This document shows positions 43,492 to 52,037 of a stretch of 64,000 bases of DNA, in pieces. The stretch spans positions 4,636,501-4,700,500 of the forward strand of contig CP122393.1 of assembly GCA_029814805.1 (NCBI GenBank), written 5' to 3'. The notes beneath the pieces are model-generated. The model was not told where the DNA came from. It ran no database searches and saw only the letters and a list, made by a program, of their open reading frames with translations. The first letter of the stretch is position 1, and each line of letters begins with the position of its first letter. A program made the position numbers and the translations under genes. The DNA is from Geminicoccaceae bacterium SCSIO 64248. GTDB lineage: Bacteria; Pseudomonadota; Alphaproteobacteria; Geminicoccales; Geminicoccaceae.

Positions 43492-44312
43492 CGCCCGCGG
43501 GCGAGATCGCGGTCGGGCTGGCGGGCTTCGGCAATGTCGGACGGGACATCGCGAGCCGGTTGCACGCAAGTCCCATCGCCGGCCTGCGGCTGACCATGGT
43601 CACGGCACGCGACCTCGAAAAGGCCCGCGAGGCCGCGCGGACGATCGATCCCACGCTCCGGGTGGTCACGCTGGCCGAACTGGCGGCGAACTGCGACGTG
43701 GTCGTGGAGTGCGCCACGGCGGAGAGCTTTCCCGAGATCGCACGGACGGTCCTGCGCGCCGGGCGCACGCTCGTCGCGGTCAGCGCCGGGGGCGTGCCGA
43801 ACTGCGGCGACATGGAAGCCCTGGCCCGCGAGCATGGCGGACGCGTGCGCATCGCCTCGGGCGCGCTTCCGGGCCTGGACATCGTCCGCTCGGCGGCGGA
43901 AGGCACGATCCGAAGCGTGCGCCTGATCTCGCGCATCAAGCCCGGCTCGATGGCCAAAGAGCCCTTCGTGCGCGCGCGGGGCTTCGACTTCGCCCAGACG
44001 CCTCCGGCCGCGCCCGTCAGGGTGTTCGAAGGCACGGCCGGCGAGGCCGCACGGGCCTTTCCCCGCCATTTCAACGTCGCGATCGCGCTCAGCCTGGGCG
44101 GCGTCGGGCTTGAGCGCACCCAGGTCGAGGTCTGGGTCGATCCGGACATCCCGGGCGCGGTGCACGAGGTCGTCGTCGAGGCCGACGACGTTCGACTCGT
44201 CATGACCAGCCACAACCGCCCCTCGGCCAACCCGCGCACGAGCCGCATCGTCGCGCCCAGCATCATGGCGGCATTGCGCGCCATGGTGGCGCCCGTCATT
44301 GCAGGGAGTTGA
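43488..44312 (+). CDS. Aspartate dehydrogenase (NAD(P)-dependent, AspDH family)
   Basis: A 274-aa enzyme interconverting L-aspartate (or an analogue) and the imino/oxo acid with ammonia. The Rossmann motif is VGLAGFGNVGRDIA; the catalytic domain has ASGALPGLDIVRSAAEG and FNVAIALSLGGVG. The C-terminal HNRPSANPRTSRIVAPS block with its conserved His is diagnostic of the family. It overlaps the preceding MmgE/PrpD gene by 4 bp. An aspartate-like step anchors the catabolic logic of the cluster. Confidence 0.88.
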   Translation: MTPAGEIAVGLAGFGNVGRDIASRLHASPIAGLRLTMVTARDLEKAREAARTIDPTLRVVTLAELAANCDVVVECATAESFPEIARTVLRAGRTLVAVSAGGVPNCGDMEALAREHGGRVRIASGALPGLDIVRSAAEGTIRSVRLISRIKPGSMAKEPFVRARGFDFAQTPPAAPVRVFEGTAGEAARAFPRHFNVAIALSLGGVGLERTQVEVWVDPDIPGAVHEVVVEADDVRLVMTSHNRPSANPRTSRIVAPSIMAALRAMVAPVIAGS

Positions 44313-44319
44313 AGCTGTC

Positions 44320-45447
44320 GTGAACCGATCGCCCGTCACGGCCATGGACGTCTTTCCCGTCCGATGGCCGCTCAAGATGAAGCGCCGCCACGGTGTCGGC
44401 GATATCGCCGAGACCATGCCAGGCGTCGTCCTTCGGCTTGAGACCGGGGACGGCATCGTCGGCTGGGGCGAGGCCGCCCCCTGGTCGGTCTTCACCGGCA
44501 CCGCGGAAGGCAACGCCCAGGCGTTGCACGTCTATCTCCGGCCGCTTGTCCTAGGCGCCGAGACGTCCGCGATCACGTCCATCATGCAAGCCGCCGAGAA
44601 GGCCGTCGTCGGCCATCCCGAGGCCAAGGCCGCGCTCGAGATGGCGCTCTCCGACATCGAGGGCCAGCGTCTGGGCGTGCCGGTCGCGACCCTGCTGGGC
44701 GGCTTTCATCGCCGCGAGATTCCGCTCAGCGTCTCGATCGCCAATCCTGATTTCGACGAAGACCTCGCCTTCGCCGAGGCGCGGCTGGCCGACGGCGTTC
44801 GGATCTTCAAGGTGAAGACAGGCTTTCTCTCGCACGCGGACGACCTGCATCGCCTGGAGCGGCTGCGCGCGATCCTGCCGCCGGACGCCGATCTGCGCAT
44901 CGACTACAACCAGGGCCTCGATCCCTGGAACGCGCTCGGACAGCTTCGCGAGATGGAGAGGTTCCGCCCGACCTTCATCGAGCAGCCGGTCAAGCGTGAC
45001 CAGCGCCGGGCGATGGGCGCGCTCGCGGCGGCGCTCGACACGCCCCTCATGGCGGACGAGAGCGTGTTCACGCCGGCCGAGGCGGTCGAGCTCGCGGCCG
45101 AGCGCTACGCCGACATCGTGAGCGTCAAGCTCATGAAGGCAGGCGGCTTTAGGCGCGCCTCGGCGATCGCCGCCATCGCCGAGGCCGCGGGCATCCCGGC
45201 CTATGGCGGGACGATGTTCGAGGGCGGCATCGCGAGCGCGGCCGGCCTGCACTGGGTCGCGGCCACGCCCAACGTCTCGCTCGGCGCGGAGTTCTACACC
45301 TCGACCTATGTCATGGGCGCCGATGTCCTAACGACGCCGCTCGTGATTCGCGAGGGCAGGAGCATCGTTCCGGACGGCCCCGGCCTCGGCATCGTCGTGG
45401 ACGAGGACCGCGTGCGCAGCCTGTGCGTCGAACGGCTCGGCGACTGA
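44320..45447 (+). CDS. Mandelate racemase / muconate lactonizing enzyme family protein
   Basis: A 375-aa enolase-superfamily enzyme. It has the catalytic lysine motif K-V-K (RIFKVKTGF), metal ligands in RIDYNQG (Asp), FIEQPV (Glu) and LMADESVF (Asp/Glu), and the opposite-face base VKLMKAGG (Lys). This Lys-Lys pairing is the muconate-cycloisomerase / dipeptide-epimerase arrangement. The GTG at 44320, with GGGAG upstream, was preferred to a TTG at 44299. Substrate is unknown; epimerisation of an amino-acid derivative fits the neighbours. Confidence 0.87.
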   Translation: MNRSPVTAMDVFPVRWPLKMKRRHGVGDIAETMPGVVLRLETGDGIVGWGEAAPWSVFTGTAEGNAQALHVYLRPLVLGAETSAITSIMQAAEKAVVGHPEAKAALEMALSDIEGQRLGVPVATLLGGFHRREIPLSVSIANPDFDEDLAFAEARLADGVRIFKVKTGFLSHADDLHRLERLRAILPPDADLRIDYNQGLDPWNALGQLREMERFRPTFIEQPVKRDQRRAMGALAAALDTPLMADESVFTPAEAVELAAERYADIVSVKLMKAGGFRRASAIAAIAEAAGIPAYGGTMFEGGIASAAGLHWVAATPNVSLGAEFYTSTYVMGADVLTTPLVIREGRSIVPDGPGLGIVVDEDRVRSLCVERLGD

Positions 45448-45448
45448 C

Positions 45449-46174
45449 GTGCCGCGCCCGAAGCTCGCCCATCCGGCCGTCGCCCGCGGCCGACCGACGG
45501 CCGCCAAGGCGAGCCTGGCCGATCGCGTCTACGACGAGCTTCGGACCATGGCGATCACCTTCGATCTGCGGCCGGGCGAGCGGATCGGCGAGGTCGAGCT
45601 GGCGGAGCGCTTCGGCGTCAGCCGCACGCCCGTGCGCCAGGCGCTGCACCGGCTGGCCGAAGAGGGCCTGCTGACGTACACGGCCAATCGCGGATTCGCT
45701 TCGCGCCCGCTCGACCCGAAGGAGGTGTTCGACCTCTACGAGACCAGGCTCGCCATCGAGTCCGCGATCATCGGCCTGGTCGTCGAGCGCGCGGCCGAGG
45801 CGGATCTGATCAGCCTTCAGACCTTCCTGGACCGCAGCCGGGCGGTGAGCGAACAGTCGCCGACAGAGGATCTCGTCACCCTCGACGAGCGCTTCCACAC
45901 GCAGCTCGCTTCCCTGTCGGGCAATGGCGAGATGGCGCAGATTCTGGGCAACATCAACGCGCGCATCCGATTCGTCCGTTGGATCGACATGGGCAACCGC
46001 CGCTGCGTGACGCAGCGTCAGCACCAGGACCTGGTGGACGCGATCACGGCGCGCGACGCCAATCGTGGCCAGGCGGTCATCCGCGCGCATATCGGCCTGC
46101 GCATGGACCAGATCATCGCGGCAATTCGAGAAGGCTACGCACGCATCTATGTCGATATGCCGCTCAAGCGATAG
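45449..46174 (+). CDS. GntR-family regulator (FCD) of the TAXI cluster
   Basis: A 241-aa regulator with an N-terminal winged HTH (DRVYDELRTMAITFDLRPGERI, then VSRTPVRQALHRLAEEGLL) and a C-terminal FCD domain with TLDERFHTQLASLSGN and His-containing helix. The GTG start lies one base after the preceding TGA, so it is translationally coupled. It ends the rightward operon and likely controls the divergent region at 38.6-38.9 kb. Confidence 0.87.
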   Translation: MPRPKLAHPAVARGRPTAAKASLADRVYDELRTMAITFDLRPGERIGEVELAERFGVSRTPVRQALHRLAEEGLLTYTANRGFASRPLDPKEVFDLYETRLAIESAIIGLVVERAAEADLISLQTFLDRSRAVSEQSPTEDLVTLDERFHTQLASLSGNGEMAQILGNINARIRFVRWIDMGNRRCVTQRQHQDLVDAITARDANRGQAVIRAHIGLRMDQIIAAIREGYARIYVDMPLKR

Positions 46175-46179
46175 GCCCT

Positions 46180-46345
46180 CCGTTGACGAAACCGGCAGCC
46201 AACGCTTTGCGGCGGCGAGATTGAGCAAAGTCCAGAGGGGCGTTGCGGTCTGGTCGTAGCGGGATGATGGCTGGGATGCGGTGGATGAGCAGGTCCTTGC
46301 ACACGGCATCGCCTCGATATCTCTCATCGGCAGAAGCATGCACCG
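46180..46345 (-). pseudogene. IS5-family transposase remnant with internal deletion
   Basis: On the minus strand a short coding scar reads ADERYRGDAVCKDLLIHRIP, like the ADKGYD...IPP block of IS5-type DDE transposases. It jumps directly, in another frame, to SRYDQTATPLWTLLNLAAAK, the RYDKT...LAA tail of the same proteins. The stretch between the two blocks is missing. It occupies the 318-bp gap between the GntR and RpiR genes and is far too short to encode an active enzyme. Confidence 0.6.
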
Positions 46346-46492
46346 CTGAGACAGGCGCGGGCTGAACGGGATCTCAAAACAACCAGGCGCGTCCAGTGCG
46401 AACCGGATGTAGACGACGCAGCTCGTACCTTGTGTCCAAGACCTTCTCGTGTATGCAACGTTCATCCAACGCTGAATCGAAGCGGGAACTGC

Positions 46493-47437
46493 ATGACGGG
46501 CGAGCGTAAGCCGACGTTGCAACATCGACGGAGCGATAAACGGCATGAAATGCAGAAGAAAAAGGTAAGTTCCAAAGACATTCTGGGCCTGATTATCGGC
46601 AGGAAGCCTGTCTTCACCAAATCGCAACGGATGATAGCGGACGCCATTCTCGACGAGCCGCATCGCTTCGTCGAGCTTCCGATCGAAGATTTGGCTGCTT
46701 GGCTTGACGTTTCGGTTCCGACGGTGACGCGCTTTGCGCGCGCGGTGGATTGCGACGGGTTGAAGGACCTCAAGCTGAAGATTATGGGGTCCGTTCGGAT
46801 CGGGGCTCACTATCTTGAGCCGGCATCGCCTCCGGGGTCGATCGCCGAGGTCGCCGAGCGGGTGAGTAAGCGCGCCCAAAAGACGATTGCGGACATGCAC
46901 GACAGGGTCGATCTCGTCCGCGTGGAGCAGGTCATCGACCGCATCAATGCTTGTCGAACGCTCTACGCATTCGGGAGCGGCGGGGTCTCGTCTTGGTTGA
47001 TCTCAGAAATACAGAATCGCTTCTATCGGCTGGGCATCCGCGTCATCACATGCTGCGATCACCAGATGCAATTGATGCTGGCGTCGACCGTCGATCGTGA
47101 CGACGCCGTTATCTGCTGCTCGTTGACGGGGTCAAATGAGGCGCTGGAAGAGGCGATCGCGGTTGCGCGGGAGTATGGCGCCGTCACGATCGGTTTGACG
47201 GCAAGCGGAACTCCTCTCGCCGCAGCGGTGGACGACCTGCTGCCTGTCGACAGCCCGCCGGACGATGACATCCTGAGCCCGTCGTCGATGCGCTACGCGT
47301 ATCTGATCGCGATCGACATCCTGGCTTATGGAGTTGCGATTGCGCGCGAGGAGCCCGGACGAGAGACGTTGCGGCGGCTGAAGCAGCAACTTGCCACCCG
47401 GCGCAACAGGCCTGACGTTCAGCCATTGTGTGACTGA
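46493..47437 (+). CDS. MurR/RpiR-family transcriptional regulator
   Basis: A 314-aa regulator with an N-terminal RpiR HTH (TKSQRMIADAILDEPHRFV, then SVPTVTRFARAVDCDGLKDLK) and a C-terminal SIS sugar-phosphate domain (YAFGSGGVSSWLISEIQ, CSLTGSNEALEEAI). ATG at 46493 (GGGA upstream) was chosen; ATG at 46550 gives 19 fewer residues. It precedes and probably controls the sugar-type ABC operon to the right. SIS domains usually sense a phosphorylated sugar, which hints at the catabolic intermediate. Confidence 0.88.
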   Translation: MTGERKPTLQHRRSDKRHEMQKKKVSSKDILGLIIGRKPVFTKSQRMIADAILDEPHRFVELPIEDLAAWLDVSVPTVTRFARAVDCDGLKDLKLKIMGSVRIGAHYLEPASPPGSIAEVAERVSKRAQKTIADMHDRVDLVRVEQVIDRINACRTLYAFGSGGVSSWLISEIQNRFYRLGIRVITCCDHQMQLMLASTVDRDDAVICCSLTGSNEALEEAIAVAREYGAVTIGLTASGTPLAAAVDDLLPVDSPPDDDILSPSSMRYAYLIAIDILAYGVAIAREEPGRETLRRLKQQLATRRNRPDVQPLCD

Positions 47438-47506
47438 CGGATTGATCAGGCAGTTTACATTTTTAGATCAAATCGCCGGCATATGGGCTTGTCGGTGGTA
47501 AAAAAT

Positions 47507-47535
47507 CAGTCAAAATGACTCAAAAGTAAAATTAC
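47507..47535. promoter_or_regulatory. Paired palindromes, likely RpiR operator of the ABC operon
   Basis: AGTCA-AAA-TGACT (47507-47519) and AGTAA-AA-TTACT (47524-47535) lie 16-17 bp apart, centre to centre, in the 216-bp gap between the RpiR gene and the binding-protein gene. The second resembles the GTAnnWWnnTAC pattern bound by several RpiR proteins. The whole region is conspicuously AT-rich compared with its surroundings. The regulator link is inferred. Confidence 0.5.
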
Positions 47536-47653
47536 TGTGGACATGGAAACAGCCACCGCGCAGGCTTGACTCCTCACAGGGGTGCTGGTCGTCGTGAATG
47601 CGGTGCGTCCAGCTTGTCCCGCTATCCGACTGCTTAGCCTCGGGGAAGATGGA

Positions 47654-48955
47654 ATGGCGTGTTCTCTTGATCGGATCGCTCTGCCTCGGCGGGGTCTTCT
47701 GAAGGGTGCGGCTGCCATCTCTGCGGCGAGCGTGCTTGGGAGGCGGGCCTTTGCTGCCCCATCCACGCCTCTTACCTTCGCCGGGTGGCAATACCAGCCG
47801 CAAATCGTCGATGAGAACGTCAAGACGTTCATGGGTTTGTACGATGAAAACGTCACGTACGAGCTTGTCACCGGCGACTACCACCCTCTTGCCGAGACCA
47901 AGCTCACGGCGGGGCAGCATCTCGACATGCTGTATGCCGAGGAGAACTACATAGCGCGCTGGCACACCGCCGAATGGATCCGGAGCCTCGAGGGTCTCCC
48001 GGGCGTCGACGACATCAAGGCGGGAATGTTCCCGGTCAGCGTGGAGTCCTTGTCCCTTCCGAGCGGAGAGCTCTGCGGCCTGCCTTACTATGCCGGCTAC
48101 AATACCTTCCTGTTCAACGAGGAGCATCTTCAGGCGGCAGGCGTCGATGTGCCGGAGTCCTGGGATGCCGTCCTTGAGGTCTGCCGCAAATTGAAGGCGG
48201 ACGGTGTCTCCGAGGCGCCGTTCCACGGCATGTGGCAGCAGCAGTGGCCAAACCTGTCCTGGCATATGTTCGCCTGCTGGTACTCCGAGGGAGCCCAGGT
48301 GTTCGACGCCGATGGCGCTTTCGTCGATGAGCCGGCGCTGCGCAAGATCCTCGAGATGCACCAGACCTTCTATAAGGAGCGGCTTGTCGTCGAGGATATC
48401 ATGACGCTGCCCGGCGAGGGGGTTCCGAGCTACGCCTCCGGGCGTCACACCTTCATGGTCGTGCACGACTACAACCATAAGGTTGCGAACGATCCCGCCG
48501 TTTCCAGAATCGCCGGCAAGGTTCGAAACGCTCTGATGCCGGGAGCAACGCGTTCGACGATGGCCTGGACGGCGTCGTATCTCATGGGCGCTCAGCCCGT
48601 CGACGAGGAGCGCGTCTGGAATCTGCTCCAGTTCTTCGGCGGCAAGGCGAGGGACGGCCAGTATCACGTGATCAAGCGGTGGGCGCTCGAGTTCGGCCTC
48701 GGTTCAGCCTACAAGGACGTCATGGCCGACCCGGAAATCGTCGAAAGCTTCTCCAAATGGCGTGATCTCGACGTCTCGGCCAAACAGCTCGAAACGGCAA
48801 CCTCGCGTGCGATCGGCAAGGCCATCTGGTTCCCGGAGTGGGACATGTTCATGATGCAGCAGGTGCAGGAATACATTCGTTCCGGCAGCTCGACGGACGA
48901 GCTCGTCGAGAACCTGGCCGAGAAGGCGTCGGAGTTGAAGACGCAATACGAGTAG
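47654..48955 (+). CDS. ABC importer substrate-binding protein, family 1 (sugar type), Tat signal
   Basis: Periplasmic receptor of 433 aa. The leader RIALPRRGLLKGAAAISAAS is a twin-arginine signal, unusual for sugar receptors and implying folding or cofactor/metal loading before export. The mature domain resembles family 1 extracellular binding proteins (GLPYYAGYNTFLFNEEHL, WDAVLEVCRKLKADGV). The ATG at 47654 follows GGGGAAG. First gene of the RpiR-linked operon; 123 bp separate it from the permease gene. Confidence 0.88.
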   Translation: MACSLDRIALPRRGLLKGAAAISAASVLGRRAFAAPSTPLTFAGWQYQPQIVDENVKTFMGLYDENVTYELVTGDYHPLAETKLTAGQHLDMLYAEENYIARWHTAEWIRSLEGLPGVDDIKAGMFPVSVESLSLPSGELCGLPYYAGYNTFLFNEEHLQAAGVDVPESWDAVLEVCRKLKADGVSEAPFHGMWQQQWPNLSWHMFACWYSEGAQVFDADGAFVDEPALRKILEMHQTFYKERLVVEDIMTLPGEGVPSYASGRHTFMVVHDYNHKVANDPAVSRIAGKVRNALMPGATRSTMAWTASYLMGAQPVDEERVWNLLQFFGGKARDGQYHVIKRWALEFGLGSAYKDVMADPEIVESFSKWRDLDVSAKQLETATSRAIGKAIWFPEWDMFMMQQVQEYIRSGSSTDELVENLAEKASELKTQYE

Positions 48956-49078
48956 GCGAAGCCGCAGGGCCGGCGTTCGCATCGTTGTCGACAACGACTG
49001 CTTTGCGGAAGCCACTTCTGGCGCAAGCCCTGCGCAGCGTCCATTGCACAGCCCTGTCTTGGCTTATGAGGGGGCCTC

Positions 49079-50974
49079 ATGACGTCCATTGCAGAAGCCC
49101 CATCGATCGGCTCGACAGCACCGGCGCGCCGGCGACGTGCGGGCCGGTTGCCAGCCTTCGCCTACGGGGCCGTGGCGCCGACGCTGGTTGTGATGGTTCT
49201 GATCGTCGCGGTTCCGCTGCTTTACAGCCTCTATCTTTCGTTCAACAGCACGAATCCGATCACCAAGCGCTGGATCTTCGTAGGCGTCGATAACTACACG
49301 AGAGTGCTTGAGAATGCGGATTTCTGGTTCGCGCTTGGCCGGACCGCTTATTTCTCGGCCCTCGCCGTCGTCGGCACGACCGTGCTAGGGACGTTGTTCG
49401 CGCTGGTGCTCAACCAGAACTTCGCCGGACGCGGATTCATTCGCAGCGTCGTCCTGATTCCCTGGGCGATGGCGCCCGTTTCCGTCGGTGTTCTCTGGTC
49501 CTTCGTTTATGCGGGCAATTTCGGTCTGCTCAACGGGCTGCTGCATGATCTCGGTGTCGGCTCGTTGGCAACGGCATGGTTCGGCGACGGCTTTCGTGCC
49601 CTGAACCTCGTCGCGCTCACGCAGATCTGGAACCAGACGCCGTTGACGACACTGATGATGCTGTCGGCCTTGCAGTCCATGCCGGCCAACCTGCATCGCG
49701 CCGCCGTGCTTGACGGCGCCGGGCCAGCGCGACGGTTCTTCGCGATCACGCTGCCCTGGCTGAAGCCGACCCTCCTTTTCTCGATGATCATCGCGACGAT
49801 CAACGCGCTGATGACGTTCGACATCATCTGGATCATGACGCGTGGCGGACCGGGAACCGCGACATCCACGCTGGCATGGCTGGGCTACATGCAGTCCTTT
49901 CAATTCCTGAAGTTCGGAGAAGGGGCCGCCATTCTCTATGTGCTCACGATCCTGAGCCTCGCCTGCGCCGTCCTCTACTTCTTCGTGCTGAGCCCGCGGC
50001 GCATCGAGACGACGCCGGCGAGCGCCGGGGCGGAACGCGCGGACATCGGTTCGCGCGCGCGCCCCGCGATGGTGGCGATCCCGGCATGGCAAGCCCGCCC
50101 CCTGCTGCGTCCGGCCACGAAGCAAATGATCGGCAAGGGGCTGTTTCGCACTGCGGTGGCGGCGATCTTCGTGTGGTCCTTCTTGCCGGTGGTCACGCTG
50201 ATCTTCATCAGCCTGTCGCCCGCCACGGATCTGATCCGCACGCCACCCTCGATCATCCCCTCGAGCCTAACCTTCGACAACTATCGTTCCGTCCTGATGG
50301 CCGAGGGGACGACGAGCGTGCAGGCGTCGCGCGTGCCGCTTTCGCTGTTCAACAGCTTCGTGATCGGCGTTATCGTCGCGGTCATCAACGTCGCGCTCGG
50401 CACCTTGGCGGGATACAGCTTTGCACGTCATGCCGGGCGGCGTTTCTTCGCGGTCAGCCTCTGGGCCTTGCTCCTGACCCGCATGGTTCCCGCCCTGACG
50501 CTGGTGCTGCCCTTCTTTGTGATCTTCCGCTCGCTCGGCCTGATCGACACCTATCTCGGCGTCGTCATCGCGTACTCGACCATCCTGATGCCGCTGGCGG
50601 CCTGGATGATGAAGGCGAGCTTCGAGAATGTGCCGCTCAGCCTCGAGCGCGCCGCTTTGGTCGACGGCTGCAGCTACTGGACCATGTTCCGCAAGGTGCT
50701 CGTGCCCGTCGTCCGGCCAGGCATCATCGCCGCGTTGATCTTCTGCTTTCTCGTATCGTGGAACGAGTTCCTCTTCGCGATGATCCTGACCGCGACGCCC
50801 AAGACGCAGACCATTCCGGTCATCATCGCGGGCTTCCTGAACCAGGCGCGCTTCTACGAGTACGGTCCGCTCTTCGCGGCCAGCGTGCTCGCGATCCTGC
50901 CGCCCGTGGCGGTCGCCTTTTTCTTCCAGCGCTATCTGGTCCAGGGTGCGCTCTCCGGTGCGGTCAAGGGCTAG
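49079..50974 (+). CDS. Fused ABC permease (MalF-like plus MalG-like halves)
   Basis: A 631-aa inner-membrane protein containing two complete permease domains usually encoded by separate genes. The first half (residues about 1-310) has the MalF-type loop HRAAVLDGAGPARRFFAITL. The second half starts near residue 345 (MIGKGLFRTAVAAIFVWSF) and has the MalG-type EAA loop SLERAALVDGCSYWTMFRKV. A linker of about 30 residues with Ala/Arg/Pro joins them. The frame is open throughout with no gap, so this is a real fusion rather than a missed stop. It pairs with the single ATPase gene downstream. Confidence 0.9.
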   Translation: MTSIAEAPSIGSTAPARRRRAGRLPAFAYGAVAPTLVVMVLIVAVPLLYSLYLSFNSTNPITKRWIFVGVDNYTRVLENADFWFALGRTAYFSALAVVGTTVLGTLFALVLNQNFAGRGFIRSVVLIPWAMAPVSVGVLWSFVYAGNFGLLNGLLHDLGVGSLATAWFGDGFRALNLVALTQIWNQTPLTTLMMLSALQSMPANLHRAAVLDGAGPARRFFAITLPWLKPTLLFSMIIATINALMTFDIIWIMTRGGPGTATSTLAWLGYMQSFQFLKFGEGAAILYVLTILSLACAVLYFFVLSPRRIETTPASAGAERADIGSRARPAMVAIPAWQARPLLRPATKQMIGKGLFRTAVAAIFVWSFLPVVTLIFISLSPATDLIRTPPSIIPSSLTFDNYRSVLMAEGTTSVQASRVPLSLFNSFVIGVIVAVINVALGTLAGYSFARHAGRRFFAVSLWALLLTRMVPALTLVLPFFVIFRSLGLIDTYLGVVIAYSTILMPLAAWMMKASFENVPLSLERAALVDGCSYWTMFRKVLVPVVRPGIIAALIFCFLVSWNEFLFAMILTATPKTQTIPVIIAGFLNQARFYEYGPLFAASVLAILPPVAVAFFFQRYLVQGALSGAVKG

Positions 50975-50987
50975 GGAGGTTCCAACC

Positions 50988-52037
50988 ATGGCGTCGATCA
51001 GGATTGCCGGTCTCACCAAGCGTTTTGGGGAGGTCTCCGTGCTCAAGGGCCTCGACCTCATGATCGAGGACGGGGAGTTCGTGTCGTTTCTCGGCCCGTC
51101 CGGATGCGGGAAGTCGACGCTTCTTTTTTGCATCTCCGGCCTCGAGGACATCGACGAAGGATCGATCCGGTTCGACGGGCGCGAGATTTCCGATCTCGGC
51201 CCGCGCGAGCGCAATATCGCGCTCGTCTTCCAGGACTACGCGCTCTATCCGCATATGACCGTCCGCGAGAACATCGCCTTTCCGCTGCGCCAGCAGAAGC
51301 TGGACGAAGCGACGATCGGCAGGCAGGTGGCCTGGGCGGCCGACGTGCTCGGCATCGAGCCGCTCCTCGACCGGCTTCCGGCAGCCCTTTCAGGCGGCCA
51401 GCGGCAGCGGGCAGCCGTAGGCCGCGCGATCGTGCGCAATCCCTCCGCGCTCTTGATGGACGAGCCTCTCTCCAACCTCGATGCATCGCTTCGCGTGCAC
51501 ATGCGCACCGAGATCCGCCGGTTGCAGAAAGAACTCGGCATGACGGTCATCTTCGTCACCCATGACCAGGAAGAGGCCATGGTGTTGTCCGATCGGATCG
51601 CCGTGATGAAGGACGGCGTCGTGCAGCAGTTTGCCGCGCCGATGGAGATCTACTCTCATCCCGCGAACCGGTTCGTTGCCGGCTTCATCGGCAGTCCGCA
51701 GATGAATTTCCTGCCGGGGGCTCTGTGTGGCGCGCGCGGCGATCATGTCGTTGGTGTTCGCCCGCACGACCTGAAGCCCGGTGTCGGCGGCGATAGCGAG
51801 CTGTCGCTGAACGGGACGCTGGTCCTGATCGAGCCGGCCGGACCGTTCCAGTTTCTCGACGTGATGATCGGCGAGCAGGTCGTGCGCGCGACCTGCACGG
51901 ACACCGCCGGCCTTACCCTCGGCGAGGGCATCACGCTTTGCGCCGATAGGCGCGCCGTCCGTTATTTCACGCCCGACAGCGGGTTGCGTGTCGATCAGCA
52001 GCCTATGGAACTGGAAAGCCGCTCCCATGTCCTATGA
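50988..52037 (+). CDS. ABC importer ATP-binding subunit (MalK/UgpC type)
   Basis: ATPase of 349 aa. Walker A GPSGCGKST at residues 36-44, Q-loop LVFQDYALYPHMTV, signature ALSGGQRQR, Walker B LLMDEP and H-loop VTHDQEEA are all present. A C-terminal TOBE-type domain follows. ATG at 50988 was chosen because GGGAGG lies 8 bp upstream; a longer frame starts inside the permease. Its last 11 bases overlap the amidohydrolase start. Confidence 0.93.
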   Translation: MASIRIAGLTKRFGEVSVLKGLDLMIEDGEFVSFLGPSGCGKSTLLFCISGLEDIDEGSIRFDGREISDLGPRERNIALVFQDYALYPHMTVRENIAFPLRQQKLDEATIGRQVAWAADVLGIEPLLDRLPAALSGGQRQRAAVGRAIVRNPSALLMDEPLSNLDASLRVHMRTEIRRLQKELGMTVIFVTHDQEEAMVLSDRIAVMKDGVVQQFAAPMEIYSHPANRFVAGFIGSPQMNFLPGALCGARGDHVVGVRPHDLKPGVGGDSELSLNGTLVLIEPAGPFQFLDVMIGEQVVRATCTDTAGLTLGEGITLCADRRAVRYFTPDSGLRVDQQPMELESRSHVL

